Notes: generated by a model from the letters alone, not told the origin. A stretch of 64,000 bases of DNA from Nocardia colli (GCF_008704205.1 NZ_VXLC01000001.1:62001-126000), one strand, 5' to 3'. Shown: positions 40,731 to 50,408, numbered from the stretch's first letter. Translations and numbers: made by a program.

Positions 40731-43700
40731 ATGGCCATGATCGGGAGCATGGTGGACGCAGGCACGAAAACCGCGGTCGGCACCGCGCGGACGGCATGCT
40801 CGTACTGTGGCGTCGGTTGCGGCATCACGGTGCAGACCCGCGCGGGCGCCGACGGAGCGCCGGCCATCGCCAAGGTCAGCGGGGACAAGCTGCACCCGGC
40901 GAACGCGGGCAGGCTGTGCACCAAGGGCGCCACCCACCTGGAGCTGATGCGCACGCCCGGCCGGATGGAGACCGCGTACCGGCGGCCCGAGCGCGGTCAG
41001 GAACCCGTGCCGGTGCCGGTCGACGACGCGGTGCGCGAGGCGGCCGACCGGTTGCGCGCGATCCTGGACGAGCACGGACCCGACGCGATCGCGTTGTATG
41101 TCTCCGGGCAGATGTCGCTCGAGGCGCAATATCTGGCCACCAAGCTGGCCAAGGGTTATCTGCGGACCGTGCACATCGAGGCCAACTCGCGGCTGTGCAT
41201 GGCGAGCGCGGGCACCGGGTACAAGCAGTCGCTCGGCGCGGACGGACCGCCCGGCTCCTACGACGACTTCGAGCACGCCGACCTGTTCTTCGTGATCGGC
41301 GCGAATATGGCCGACTGCCACCCGATCCTGTACTTGCGCATGGCCGATCGGCTCAAGGCCGGCGCGAAACTGATCGTCGTCGACCCGCGGCGCACCGGCA
41401 CCGCGACGCGGGCCGACCTGTTCCTGCAAATCGCACCCGGCACCGATCTCGCGCTGTTGAACGGCCTGCTGCATCTGCTCGTCGAAAACGGTGACATAGA
41501 CCGGGATTTCATCGCCGAGCACACCGAGGGCTGGGACGGGATGGCCGAGTTCCTCGGCGACTATCCGCCCGCGCGGGTCGCCGCGATCACCGGGCTCGCC
41601 GAGGCCGATATCCGTACGGCCGCACAGTGGATCGGCGAGGCGGGCGAGTGGATGTCGCTGTGGACGATGGGGCTCAACCAGTCCACGCACGGCACCTGGA
41701 ACACCAACGCGATCTGCAATCTGCACCTGGCCACCGGCGCGATCAGCCGGCCAGGCAGCGGGCCGTTCTCGCTCACCGGGCAGCCGAATGCGATGGGCGG
41801 GCGGGAAATGGGCTACATGGGGCCCGGACTGCCCGGCCAGCGCAGCGTGCTCTCCCCCGCCGATCGCACGTTCGTCGAGACCGCGTGGGGGCTGCAGCCC
41901 GGGACCGTGCGGGCCGAGGTGGGGCCGGGCACCGTCGAGATGTTTCGCGGACTGGCCGCGAGCAAGATCAAGGCCGCGTGGATCATCTGCACGAATCCCG
42001 TTGCCACCGTGGCCAATCGCAAGACGGTGCTGGACGGGTTGGAGGCGGCCGAGCTGGTGATCGCCCAGGACGCCTACACCGAGACCGCTACGAATGCCTA
42101 TGCCGATCTGCTGTTGCCCGCCACGCTGTGGGCCGAAGCCGATGCGGTGATGGTGAATTCGGAGCGCAACGTCACCCTGTTGCAGCGTTCGGTCGATCCG
42201 GTCGGTGCTGCCCGTCCGGATTGGCAGCTGATCGCTCAGGTCGCGACGGCGATGGGTTTCGCCGGGTTCGAATTCGCCTCCAGCGCCGAGGTTTTCGCCG
42301 AGATCAAGCAGTTCGCCAATCCGGCCACCGGATATGACCTGCGCGGCATGGATTTCGAGCGATTGCGCGACGGGCCGATGCAGTGGCCCTGCCCGGACGG
42401 TACGCGCTCGCGCAATCCGATTCGGTACGTCAACGACGGGGTCAGCCAGCACCTGCACGTCGACGCGGACGGGCAGCAGCCGCGGCTGGCGTTCGCCACG
42501 CCCAGCCGGCGGGCCGTGTTCTGGCCGCGTCCGCATCTGCCGCCGGCCGAAATGCCCGACGACGACTTTCCGTTTCTGCTCAATACCGGCCGGTTGCAAC
42601 ATCAATGGCACACCATGACCAAGACCGGCAAGATCGGCAAGCTGAACAAGTTGAACGGGCAGCCGTTCGTCGAGGTGCATCCGGCCGACGCCGAGCGGCT
42701 CGGGATGCGCGCGGGTGATCAGCTCGAAATCGCCTCGCGGCGTGGGCGGGCTGTGCTGCCGGTGCGGATCAGCGATCGGGTGCGGCCGGGTGATTGCTTC
42801 GCGCCGTTCCATTGGAACGACGAGCACGGTGAGTATCTGACGATCAACGCGGTCACCAACGACGCGGTCGATCCCGCGTCGTTGCAGCCGGAGTTCAAGG
42901 CGTGCGCGGTGTCGTTGCGCCGGGTGGCGGTGCCGGAGCCCGAGGCGCCGGAATCGCCTGCCGTGCCGACGCCTTCGATGGCGGCCGCGCATCCGCTGGC
43001 CGCCGCGTTCGGGTTGGACGCGGCCGCGACGCCGATGCTCACCGAGGCCGAGCGGATCTACCTCAGCGGGTATCTCGCGGCGCTACAGGCGATTCCGGTG
43101 ACCGGGCTGCCGGTGCTGCCTGCCGCCGCGCCGATGTCGGCGCAGAGCAGGTTGTGGATCGATGGGGTGCTTGCGGGCATGTATTCCCGCGCCGCCACTG
43201 CTCCCGATGCCGCGCCCGCGCATCCGGTGACCGTGCTGTGGGCGTCGCAGACCGGGTCCGCGGAGGAACTCGCCGCGACGGTCGGCGCGCGGCTGGCCGA
43301 ATGTGGTTTCGCGCCACGGCTGCTCGACATGGATTCGTGTGCGGTGGACGCGCTGGCCGGGGACGTGCTGGTGATCAGCAGCACGTTCGGCGACGGCGGG
43401 CCGCCGGACAACGGCACCGACTTCTGGAACCGGCTCGACGGCAGCGCGATTCAGCTCACCGGCGTGCGCTACGCGGTGTTCGCGCTCGGCGACTCCTCCT
43501 ACGACGACTTCTGCGGGCACGGGCGCAAATTGGACGAGAAGTTCGCCGAATACGGTGCGACGCGGCTGCTTGCGCGGGTCGACAGCGAACCCGATTTCCA
43601 GGAGCCCGCCGAGCGCTGGCTCGACTCGATCGTGGGCGTGCTCGGCGAGTCGATGGAAGGTGTTGCGCCGGACGATGATCCGCAGCCGGTGCCGCCGGAC

Positions 43701-44927
43701 CGGACGGCTCGTACCCGCGGCACCACCATGACGGCGGGGCTCACCCGGGCCGCCGCTCCCGCGCCGGGGCGGATCCGACGGGAGATCGCGCCGTTCACCC
43801 GGCAGGCGCCGGTGCCCGCGCCCCTGGTGCGCAACGAATCGCTCACCCTCGACGGATCCGCGAAAGAGGTGCGGCAGTTCGGTTTCGATCTGCGCGGCGT
43901 GGAAGCCGATTACGAGGTCGGCGATTCGCTCGGCGTCTGGCCCACCAACGACGCGGTGCTGGTGGACGAATGGCTCGCCACCACCGGCCTCGACGGCCGC
44001 CGGATCATCGAGGTCGACGATCGGGAACTGTCGCTGGGCGAGGCGCTGCGCACGCACTACGACATCAGCAAGGTGAGCAACGACCTGCTCACCTTTATCG
44101 CGGAACGCAATTCGAACATCCGGCTGGCGAAGCTGTTGCGGCAGAACAATCGCAACGAGCTCGACAACTACCTGTGGGACCGGCAGGCCGTCGACGTGCT
44201 GCGCGACTTCCCGGTGCGCGCCGATCTGGTGGACTGGCTGGGCACACTGAAAAAGCTGCAACCGCGCCAGTATTCGATCTCGTCCAGCCCGCTGGTCAGC
44301 CCCGACGAGGTGCAGCTGACCGTCGGCATCGTGCGCTACGGCGATCCCGCCGCCACCGGCTCGGCCGCCCGGCGCGGCGGGGTCTGCTCGACTTTCCTGG
44401 CCGACCGAGCGGGCACCGATCCCGGCTCCGTGCCGATCTTCCTGCAACGCGCCCCGCACTTCCGCCCGCCCGCCGACCCGGCCGCACCGATGATCATGGT
44501 CGGCCCCGGCACCGGCATCGCCCCGTTCCGCGGCTTCCTCCAGGAACGCCGGGAACTCGGCTGCACCGGCCGCAACTGGCTGTTCTTCGGCGAACAGCAC
44601 GCCGCCCGGAACTTCTACTACCGCACCGAACTCGAAGACATGTTCCGCTCCGGCTTCCTCACCCGCCTGGACCTGGCCTTCTCCCGCGACCAACGCGAAC
44701 GAATCTACGTGCAGCACCGCATGATCGAGCACGGCGCCGAACTCTGGTCCTGGCTGGCCGACGGCGCCCACCTCTACATCTGCGGCGACGCAACCAGAAT
44801 GGCCAAGGACGTAGACGACGCCCTCCTCCGCATCGCCCGAGTCCACGGCAACCTGGACGAACCCGGCGCCCTCGCCTTCCGCAAACAACTCATCACCCAA
44901 AAACGCTACGTCCGCGACGTCTACTGA
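40731..44927 (+). CDS. Assimilatory nitrate reductase fused to a CysJ-like flavoprotein reductase
   Basis: 1398 residues. The N-terminal about 720 residues are a NasA-type molybdopterin oxidoreductase with a [4Fe-4S] site (C23, C26, C30, C63) and the Mo-ligand Cys156 in SRLCMASA. After an Ala/Pro-rich linker comes a flavodoxin-like FMN domain (about 833-985, SQTGSAEE and GDSSYDDFCGHG), then an FAD/NADPH domain (about 1030-1398, RQYSISSSP, GVCSTFLAD, GPGTGIAPFRGF). One chain could therefore carry electrons from NADPH through FAD and FMN to the cluster and molybdenum. It would reduce nitrate to nitrite for assimilation. No nirBD, narK or moa gene is nearby. The first ATG lacks an SD; ATG 40749 or GTG 40752 are alternatives. 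Confidence 0.93.
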   Translation: MAMIGSMVDAGTKTAVGTARTACSYCGVGCGITVQTRAGADGAPAIAKVSGDKLHPANAGRLCTKGATHLELMRTPGRMETAYRRPERGQEPVPVPVDDAVREAADRLRAILDEHGPDAIALYVSGQMSLEAQYLATKLAKGYLRTVHIEANSRLCMASAGTGYKQSLGADGPPGSYDDFEHADLFFVIGANMADCHPILYLRMADRLKAGAKLIVVDPRRTGTATRADLFLQIAPGTDLALLNGLLHLLVENGDIDRDFIAEHTEGWDGMAEFLGDYPPARVAAITGLAEADIRTAAQWIGEAGEWMSLWTMGLNQSTHGTWNTNAICNLHLATGAISRPGSGPFSLTGQPNAMGGREMGYMGPGLPGQRSVLSPADRTFVETAWGLQPGTVRAEVGPGTVEMFRGLAASKIKAAWIICTNPVATVANRKTVLDGLEAAELVIAQDAYTETATNAYADLLLPATLWAEADAVMVNSERNVTLLQRSVDPVGAARPDWQLIAQVATAMGFAGFEFASSAEVFAEIKQFANPATGYDLRGMDFERLRDGPMQWPCPDGTRSRNPIRYVNDGVSQHLHVDADGQQPRLAFATPSRRAVFWPRPHLPPAEMPDDDFPFLLNTGRLQHQWHTMTKTGKIGKLNKLNGQPFVEVHPADAERLGMRAGDQLEIASRRGRAVLPVRISDRVRPGDCFAPFHWNDEHGEYLTINAVTNDAVDPASLQPEFKACAVSLRRVAVPEPEAPESPAVPTPSMAAAHPLAAAFGLDAAATPMLTEAERIYLSGYLAALQAIPVTGLPVLPAAAPMSAQSRLWIDGVLAGMYSRAATAPDAAPAHPVTVLWASQTGSAEELAATVGARLAECGFAPRLLDMDSCAVDALAGDVLVISSTFGDGGPPDNGTDFWNRLDGSAIQLTGVRYAVFALGDSSYDDFCGHGRKLDEKFAEYGATRLLARVDSEPDFQEPAERWLDSIVGVLGESMEGVAPDDDPQPVPPDRTARTRGTTMTAGLTRAAAPAPGRIRREIAPFTRQAPVPAPLVRNESLTLDGSAKEVRQFGFDLRGVEADYEVGDSLGVWPTNDAVLVDEWLATTGLDGRRIIEVDDRELSLGEALRTHYDISKVSNDLLTFIAERNSNIRLAKLLRQNNRNELDNYLWDRQAVDVLRDFPVRADLVDWLGTLKKLQPRQYSISSSPLVSPDEVQLTVGIVRYGDPAATGSAARRGGVCSTFLADRAGTDPGSVPIFLQRAPHFRPPADPAAPMIMVGPGTGIAPFRGFLQERRELGCTGRNWLFFGEQHAARNFYYRTELEDMFRSGFLTRLDLAFSRDQRERIYVQHRMIEHGAELWSWLADGAHLYICGDATRMAKDVDDALLRIARVHGNLDEPGALAFRKQLITQKRYVRDVY

Positions 44928-44947
44928 CCAGTCCTGGACGATTTCCG

Positions 44948-45982
44948 CTACACCGCAGGGGGGTTGAGGCGGGCGAAGTCGGGGAGGCGGTGGTACGGGT
45001 AGTAGGGGTAGGGCGGGGTGGTGGTGCCGGCTTTGTCCAGGCGGGCTATTTGGTCGGTGGTTAGTTCCCAGCCGATGGCGCCTAGGTTTTGGCGGAGTTG
45101 GGCCTCGTTGCGGGCGCCGACTATGACGGTGGAGACGGTGGGGCGGCGCAGGAGCCAGTTGAGGGCGATTTGGGGGACGGTTTTGCCGGTTTCGGCGGCC
45201 AGGTCGTCGAGGACGTCGACTACGTCGTAGAGCTTTTCGTCGTCGACCGGGGGGCCGGCTTCGGCGGTTCGGTGCAGGCGGCTACCGGCGGGAATGGGTT
45301 GGCCGCGACGGATTTTGCCGGTGAGGCGGCCCCAGCCGAGGGGGCTCCAGACGACGGCGCCGACCCCCTGGTCCTGGCCGAGCGGCATGAGTTCCCATTC
45401 GTAGTCGCGGCCGACCAGGGAGTAGTACACCTGGTGGGCGACGTAGCGGGTCAGGCCGTGCTTGTCCGCCGCGGCAAGGGATTTCATCAGCTGCCAGCCG
45501 GCGAAGTTGGAGGCGCCGAGGTAGCGGATCTTGCCCGCCCGGACCAGATCGTCCAGTGCGGCAACGACTTCCTCGACGGGGGTGCCCGCGTCGAAGGCGT
45601 GCAGCTGGAACAGATCGAGGTAGTCGGTGCCGAGCCGGCGCAGCGAGGCCTCGACCGCGCCGATCAGCCGGGCCCGCCCGGAACCGGACTGTGACGGGCC
45701 GGGACCGGTGGGCAGCGAGGCCTTGGTGGAGATGAGCAGCTGATCGCGCCGGCCCTTGATGGCCGCACCGAGCACCTCCTCGGAGGCGCCGTCGGAGTAG
45801 ACGTCGGCGGTGTCGAACATCGTGACACCCGCCTCCAGGCTGATGTCGACCAACCGCCGGGCCTGCTCGGCATCGGTGTCGCCCCAGGCGCTGAACAGTT
45901 CTCCCCGTCCGCCGAACGTGCCCGCGCCGAAGCTGAGGGCCGGGACGAGCAGACCTGATGCGCCGAGCCGCCGGTAGTCCAT
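44948..45982 (-). CDS. Aldo/keto reductase
   Basis: 344 residues from ATG 45982 (SD AGGAG). The catalytic tetrad Asp57, Tyr62, Lys87 and His128 is complete, and the NADPH-binding end is seen in ALNWLLRRPTVSTVIVGAR. It is closest in pattern to the potassium-channel-beta/YghZ-like AKR group (LGTDYLDLFQLHAFD). Likely role: NADPH-dependent reduction of an aldehyde or ketone. It is divergent from a TetR gene with an imperfect palindrome between them, so the TetR protein probably controls it. Confidence 0.93.
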   Translation of the reverse strand: MDYRRLGASGLLVPALSFGAGTFGGRGELFSAWGDTDAEQARRLVDISLEAGVTMFDTADVYSDGASEEVLGAAIKGRRDQLLISTKASLPTGPGPSQSGSGRARLIGAVEASLRRLGTDYLDLFQLHAFDAGTPVEEVVAALDDLVRAGKIRYLGASNFAGWQLMKSLAAADKHGLTRYVAHQVYYSLVGRDYEWELMPLGQDQGVGAVVWSPLGWGRLTGKIRRGQPIPAGSRLHRTAEAGPPVDDEKLYDVVDVLDDLAAETGKTVPQIALNWLLRRPTVSTVIVGARNEAQLRQNLGAIGWELTTDQIARLDKAGTTTPPYPYYPYHRLPDFARLNPPAV

Positions 45983-46004
45983 CTTGACTCCTAAAGGGTC
46001 TATA

Positions 46005-46029
46005 GTTCCGTTAACTCGTCGAACGGTAC
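46005..46029. promoter_or_regulatory. Candidate TetR operator
   Basis: GTTCCGTT and AACGGTAC (7 of 8 complementary positions, 9-bp spacer) lie between the divergent aldo/keto reductase and TetR genes, 23 bp upstream of the reductase start. Confidence 0.4.
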
Positions 46030-46064
46030 ACCCTCTCGGCGCTAAATGAAACTGGAGACCCATT

Positions 46065-46697
46065 ATGACTGAAGACGACGCCGCTCCCGGCTCGGTCCGC
46101 CCAGGTGGACGCACGGCGCGCGTCCGCGAGGCCGTGTTGCAAGTGGCCGGGGATCTGCTCGCCGAGCGCGGCTTCGCTCATCTGGATCTCGCCGAGGTCG
46201 CCGCCGCCGCCGAGGTCGGCAAGACCACCGTCTACCGCCGCTGGCGCACTCCGACCGGCTTGGTCACCGATCTACTGGTCGACATGGCCGAGCAATCGGT
46301 GGCGCATGCCGACACCGGATCGCTGCTCGGCGATCTCACCGCCAATGCCCGCCTGGTCGCGAAGACGCTGACGGATCCGCGGCAGGGCAAGCTCTTTCAG
46401 GCCGTCATCGCCGCCGCCACCTGCGACGAGTCGGCCGCCGCCGCGCTACGCCGGTTCTACGATGTCCGGCTCACCGAATGGTCGCCCTGCGTCGACCGCG
46501 CCATCGAACGCGGCGAAGCGCCGGCGGGCACCGATGCGCGCGCCGTGCTGTCGGCGGTGTCCGCCCCGCTGTACTACCGCCTGCTGGCCAGCGGCGATCC
46601 GATCGATGACCACGCCGCGATCTCGGCCGCCCGCGCCGCCGTCGATGCCGTCACCGCAGGTACGTTCGCCACAGCGGAATCGACGCACGCCTCCTGA
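46065..46697 (+). CDS. TetR family regulator
   Basis: 210 residues from ATG 46065 with SD GGAG. The N-terminal HTH (AEVAAAAEVGKTTVYRRWRTPTGL, about 42-65) is typical of TetR. The C-terminal ligand domain shows the TetR_C_11/33-like helix pattern with CDESAAAALRRFYDVR. It is divergent from the aldo/keto reductase, its most likely target. The inducer is unknown. Confidence 0.92.
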   Translation: MTEDDAAPGSVRPGGRTARVREAVLQVAGDLLAERGFAHLDLAEVAAAAEVGKTTVYRRWRTPTGLVTDLLVDMAEQSVAHADTGSLLGDLTANARLVAKTLTDPRQGKLFQAVIAAATCDESAAAALRRFYDVRLTEWSPCVDRAIERGEAPAGTDARAVLSAVSAPLYYRLLASGDPIDDHAAISAARAAVDAVTAGTFATAESTHAS

Positions 46698-46763
46698 TGT
46701 CCCGCACCGGGATTCGCAGGCGATTCCGGGTGCGCCCGATCAAAAGGCGTGCGGCCGTTGCGC

Positions 46764-47342
46764 CTACGCGGTCCAGTCGGCGCTGCGACCGGTGAACGCG
46801 AGCACGCGGTCGAGCGCGGACGCCTCGGCCGGAACCGGAACCACCGGACCGAAGAGCCCCGGAGTGCCCTCGGGCGGAACACCGTTGAGCATGTCGAGCA
46901 GCGTGGCGAGATCATCCGCGGTCGCGCTGAACGGCTGCCCGGTCGCCTTGGCCAGGTCCCATCCGTGCACCACCAGTTCGTCCAACGCGATCCTGGCCAT
47001 CACCGGCGCCGCCTCACTGACCCCGCCCGCCTCGGTCACGCCGTCCCACGCGCTCGGCTCGCGCCAGGCGCCGACGAGGGCCTTCAGCTGCGCCGGAATG
47101 CGTGTGCGCCAATCGCCGGCCAGCGCGCGTTCCGCCCCGATGGACGGCGCGACCGACCCGCCGACCGCCTCCTTGGTCGCGGCCTGCCGGAACGCCTCGG
47201 TCAGGTCCACGACATGCGCGAGCAGATCACGCACCGTGGTGTCGGCGCACGGCGACTGCGCGTCGAGCTGATCGTCGGCGATGCGGCAGACCACCGTCTC
47301 GAGTGCGGTGGCGGCCGGTTCGAAATCGAAATCCTGATTCAT
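46764..47342 (-). CDS. TIGR03086 family protein (DinB/mycothiol-isomerase fold)
   Basis: 192 residues from ATG 47342 with SD AGGAGAA. The segments VRDLLAHVVDLTEAFRQAAT and ALDELVVHGWDLAKATGQPF are diagnostic of the TIGR03086 group. Members share the four-helix metal-binding fold of DinB and mycothiol-dependent maleylpyruvate isomerase. The histidines in HVV and VHGWD are probable metal ligands. The family is specific to actinobacteria that use mycothiol. It lies alone, minus strand, after the TetR gene. Confidence 0.9.
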   Translation of the reverse strand: MNQDFDFEPAATALETVVCRIADDQLDAQSPCADTTVRDLLAHVVDLTEAFRQAATKEAVGGSVAPSIGAERALAGDWRTRIPAQLKALVGAWREPSAWDGVTEAGGVSEAAPVMARIALDELVVHGWDLAKATGQPFSATADDLATLLDMLNGVPPEGTPGLFGPVVPVPAEASALDRVLAFTGRSADWTA

Positions 47343-47548
47343 CGGTTCTCCTGAGGGCACGCTGGACGTCTCTGGTTGTACTGACGGCGCGGTGCAGCGG
47401 GATTCATCGGTGCGAATCTCGGCGCTCCCCGCGCGCGCTCCGCCGAGCGAATTCACCGGCCTGCCACGGCCGTCCGACGCCGCCCGCGCGACCGCACCGC
47501 GACCAACTCGTGACAGCGAAAAGCGCTGGAAAAGAGGACAATTGGTAG

Positions 47549-47785
47549 ATGAAGGGTGATCGAGTGGAGATCGTCGTCGACTTCGGCGACGGGTCTCGCA
47601 ATTACGAAGTGGTCGCTACCCGAGCCGGGCGGCGAGTCGAAGTGCGCATCGCGCGCGGAGTCGTGGAAGTAACCGAGGTGACCCGAACCGGGACACCTGT
47701 GCGGACCGCGCGGTTCATGGCCGGCCGCACACTGGCGCTGGTCGAATTCCCGGCCGACGGAAACGGAGCGCGCGCCGGCGAGTAA
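47549..47785 (+). CDS. Small basic/acidic beta-strand protein, unknown
   Basis: 78 residues with alternating short strands (VEIVVDFGD, NYEVVATRAG, RRVEVRIARG, VVEVTEVTR), which suggests a compact beta-barrel. No known family is recognised. Codon usage looks normal for the genome. ATG 47549 has a weak start context (GGACAATTGGTAG). It is followed 134 bp later by another small protein gene on the same strand. Confidence 0.55.
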   Translation: MKGDRVEIVVDFGDGSRNYEVVATRAGRRVEVRIARGVVEVTEVTRTGTPVRTARFMAGRTLALVEFPADGNGARAGE

Positions 47786-47918
47786 TTCGACGCCACCGGG
47801 TTGCTCACGCATCACACGAGGCGCATGCTCGACGTGCTGGACCTTTGTCCGCCTTGATTACGGCGTGCCGCCGCGGGGTACGCCCTCGACCGAGGCCCAC
47901 TGCCGAGAGGAGCGCACA

Positions 47919-48134
47919 ATGACCGATCGCAGCACGTCCGACGACCTGTACGCGGTTCCGGAAGCCGACCTCGCCGAGCAGTCGATCCCCGCCTACCCGA
48001 GCGACACCGAGTACGCGGACGATCGATCAGACCAGGACGACCCGGAAATAGCCGAAACCTGGAACGCCGACGCGGCAGACGTGATCGAACAATCGATCAC
48101 GGTCCCCTTCGACGACGAAGCGGACCACGCCTGA
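47919..48134 (+). CDS. Small acidic protein with duplicated ADxxEQSI motif
   Basis: 71 residues from ATG 47919 with SD AGAGGAG. It is strongly acidic and contains no predicted fold. Two short related segments are visible: PEADLAEQSIPAYPSD (about 14-29) and AADVIEQSITVPFDDEAD (about 52-69). Mycobacteria and relatives carry similar Asp/Glu-rich proteins with repeated AD..EQ motifs and unknown function (family knowledge, not searched). A recurring short linear motif suggests a multivalent partner-binding protein. Confidence 0.75.
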   Translation: MTDRSTSDDLYAVPEADLAEQSIPAYPSDTEYADDRSDQDDPEIAETWNADAADVIEQSITVPFDDEADHA

Positions 48135-48152
48135 ACTCAGCGAAAGATCTTG

Positions 48153-49796
48153 TCAGGGCGCGATCTTCGCCCGCACCGTCGCGTGCAACTCGCGCAGGCT
48201 GGATCGCTCGGTAGCCACCTCGAGTACCCGCGTCCCGTGCGCGTTGCCGCCCAGCTCGACCGCCAGCTGCGCGGGATCGACCTGCTTGTGCGGAATCCGA
48301 TAGGCCGCGCACAACGCGGCCAGATCCATCCCGTGCGGCGTGCCGAAGACCCGCTCGAAGACGCCCGCGTACTGCGGATCGCCCTGCTCGAGCAGCTCGA
48401 AGATGCCGCCCCCGTCGTCATTGGCGACCACGATGGTCAGGTCGGCGGGCCGCGGCTCGCCGGGACCGATCAGCAGCCCGGACGCGTCGTGCAGGAAGGT
48501 CAGGTCGCCGATCAGCGCGACGGTCCGGCCCTCGTGCCGCAGCGCGGCCCCGACCGCGGTGGACACCGTGCCGTCGATCCCCGCGACCCCGCGGTTGGAC
48601 AGCACCCGGATGCCCGGCCGCGGATGCGACACCAGGGCCGCGTCCCGCACCGGATTGGACGCGCCGAGCAGCAACTGGTCGCCGTCGCGCAGCGCGTTCA
48701 TCACGACCGCGGCCACGTGCAGCCCGGTCGGCTTCGGGTGCGCGTCGAGCTCCTCGCGCACCACCTGCTGCGCCTTCGCGTTCAGCTCCCGGCAGTACGC
48801 CAGCCACTCCGGACGCGGAGCGCCCGAGGTGACAGCACGGGTTCCGGTGCCGAGCACATTGCCGGAGACATCGGGCCAGCGCGGCCCGGTGGTGAGCGCG
48901 TAGACCCGAACCGCCGGATCGGCAAGAACTTTGGACACCTGACGGTGCAGCGTCGGCCGCCCGGTGATGATCGCCTGGCGCGGCCGCAGCAGCGGCAGCG
49001 CGAGCGGATGCAGCGCGGGGCCGTGCATGGGCGCGGTGGGTTCGGCGACCGTGGGCAGGTCGGCCAGTTCCGGCCGCAGCCCGGCGCCGTGCCCGGAGAT
49101 CACGACAGTGTCGGGGGTGAGATCGAGATCGAGCGGCACGTCCAGCGTGGCGTACTGGGTCTTGGTCCACGCCTGATCGTCCGTGCGGCCGTCCGGGGTG
49201 AACTCGCCGGGCGCGAGGTTGGGCACCAGCGGTTCGCGCAGCGGGATGTCGAAGTGCACCGGACCCGCGTTGCCGGAACGGGTGCCGCGGGCCGCCGCGA
49301 GGACCCGGCACACGGCCGAGCGCCACTGGCTGTTCTGCTGCCCGTAGGCCGCGCAGTCGGCGGTCACGGCTTCTTCCTCGGCCAGCCCGAGGCTGATGGT
49401 GGCGCGGACCTGGCTGCCGAACAGCCCGAGCTGTTCCACCGTCTGATTGGCGCCGGAACCGAGCATCTCGTACGGCCGGTTGGCGCTGAGCACGACCAGC
49501 GGAATGCGGGCGTAGTTGGCCTCCAGCACGGCCGGGCCGAGATTGGCCACCGCGGTACCCGAGGTCATCACGACGGGCACCGGCAGGCGGCTGGCCACCG
49601 ACAAACCGATGGCGAGGAAGCCCGCGGTCCGTTCGTCGATGCGCATGTGCAGCCGGATCCGCCCTGCGGCGTCGGCGGCCTGCAGCGCGAAGGCCAGCGG
49701 GGCGTTGCGCGAGCCGGGGCACAGGACGACATCCCGCACCCCGCCGCGCGCGAGTTCGTCCACCACGACCTGCGCTTGTGCTGTAGACGGGTTCAC
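48153..49796 (-). CDS. menD: SEPHCHC synthase MenD
   Basis: 547 residues from GTG 49796. It is a thiamine-diphosphate enzyme: the PYR half carries [16 protein letters not shown] and [14 protein letters not shown], and the PP half carries [15 protein letters not shown] with the metal-binding Asp and then [14 protein letters not shown]. It joins 2-oxoglutarate to isochorismate in the menaquinone pathway. It is slightly shorter than the E. coli enzyme, as in mycobacteria. It stands alone on the minus strand opposite the menB/menE strand. Confidence 0.96.
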   Translation of the reverse strand: MNPSTAQAQVVVDELARGGVRDVVLCPGSRNAPLAFALQAADAAGRIRLHMRIDERTAGFLAIGLSVASRLPVPVVMTSGTAVANLGPAVLEANYARIPLVVLSANRPYEMLGSGANQTVEQLGLFGSQVRATISLGLAEEEAVTADCAAYGQQNSQWRSAVCRVLAAARGTRSGNAGPVHFDIPLREPLVPNLAPGEFTPDGRTDDQAWTKTQYATLDVPLDLDLTPDTVVISGHGAGLRPELADLPTVAEPTAPMHGPALHPLALPLLRPRQAIITGRPTLHRQVSKVLADPAVRVYALTTGPRWPDVSGNVLGTGTRAVTSGAPRPEWLAYCRELNAKAQQVVREELDAHPKPTGLHVAAVVMNALRDGDQLLLGASNPVRDAALVSHPRPGIRVLSNRGVAGIDGTVSTAVGAALRHEGRTVALIGDLTFLHDASGLLIGPGEPRPADLTIVVANDDGGGIFELLEQGDPQYAGVFERVFGTPHGMDLAALCAAYRIPHKQVDPAQLAVELGGNAHGTRVLEVATERSSLRELHATVRAKIAP

Positions 49797-49880
49797 GTCT
49801 CCAGCCTCTCAGACAGTGGGCCCCACGTCTTCGTCGCCCTGCTCACACCGGGCGGGTCGAACCGGGCCGGCCGGATAGCA

Positions 49881-49939
49881 GAACGCGCCGCACATCGGAA
49901 AGCCCGGCCGCGGGCGGCCGGTCGATGTGCGACGCGTTC
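49881..49939 (-). terminator. Long inverted repeat between menD and the DUF6918 gene
   Basis: The 17-bp arms (GAACGCGTCGCACATCG and its near-complement, one mismatch) enclose a second CGGCCG-rich stem. It lies 20 bases after the stop of the upstream minus-strand gene. No U-tract is seen. It is probably a strong terminator that insulates menD. Confidence 0.65.
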
Positions 49940-49958
49940 GACGTGCACGAGATTTAAT

Positions 49959-50408
49959 TCAGTTGGCGTGCTTCTGAATCAGGTCGCCGACGCGCGGCAG
50001 CGCCTCGATGACATTCTTCTTCGCCGACGAACGCATCGACGAGTAGACCTTCTTCAGCGCCGGCCGGGTGGAGGCTTCGGCGCGGGCGTCGGTGACCGAC
50101 AGGAGTGCCTCGGCGACCTGGTCGGACTTGGCGACCAGCAGATCGCCGAACTTGCCCGACGCTCCCGCTGCGGTGAATTCCTGCCAGAACGGGTCCAGCT
50201 GCGCAACGAGTTTGGGCGCCAACGACTCCAGGCCGTCGGGCACGATCGACGGGCTGATCTTCTTGACCGCCGCGTAGCCACCCTTCACTGCCAGGCCGGA
50301 CGCACCACCCTTGTCCGAGACCTCGGCATCAAGAACCTCGACGGCATCGGCAAGGAAAGCCGGGCGCTTGGCGTCGTCGAGCAGGGATTCAGACAGTGCT
50401 GCAACCAC
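49959..50408 (-). CDS. DUF6918-like helical protein
   Basis: 149 residues from GTG 50408 with SD GGAGG eight bases upstream. The product is almost all alpha-helical (VVAALSESLLDDAKRPAFLA, then KSDQVAEALLSVTDARAEAS) and ends in PRVGDLIQKHAN. It resembles a group of conserved mycobacterial/nocardial proteins of unknown function (DUF6918); the match is from memory. A -10 box TATAGT lies 44 bases upstream. Confidence 0.72.
   Translation of the reverse strand: MVAALSESLLDDAKRPAFLADAVEVLDAEVSDKGGASGLAVKGGYAAVKKISPSIVPDGLESLAPKLVAQLDPFWQEFTAAGASGKFGDLLVAKSDQVAEALLSVTDARAEASTRPALKKVYSSMRSSAKKNVIEALPRVGDLIQKHAN

Noticed and set aside
40656..42992. Minus-strand frame of 778 codons opposite the nitrate reductase fusion
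   Set aside because: Antisense shadow; composition dominated by Arg, His, Gly and Asp and no recognisable domain.
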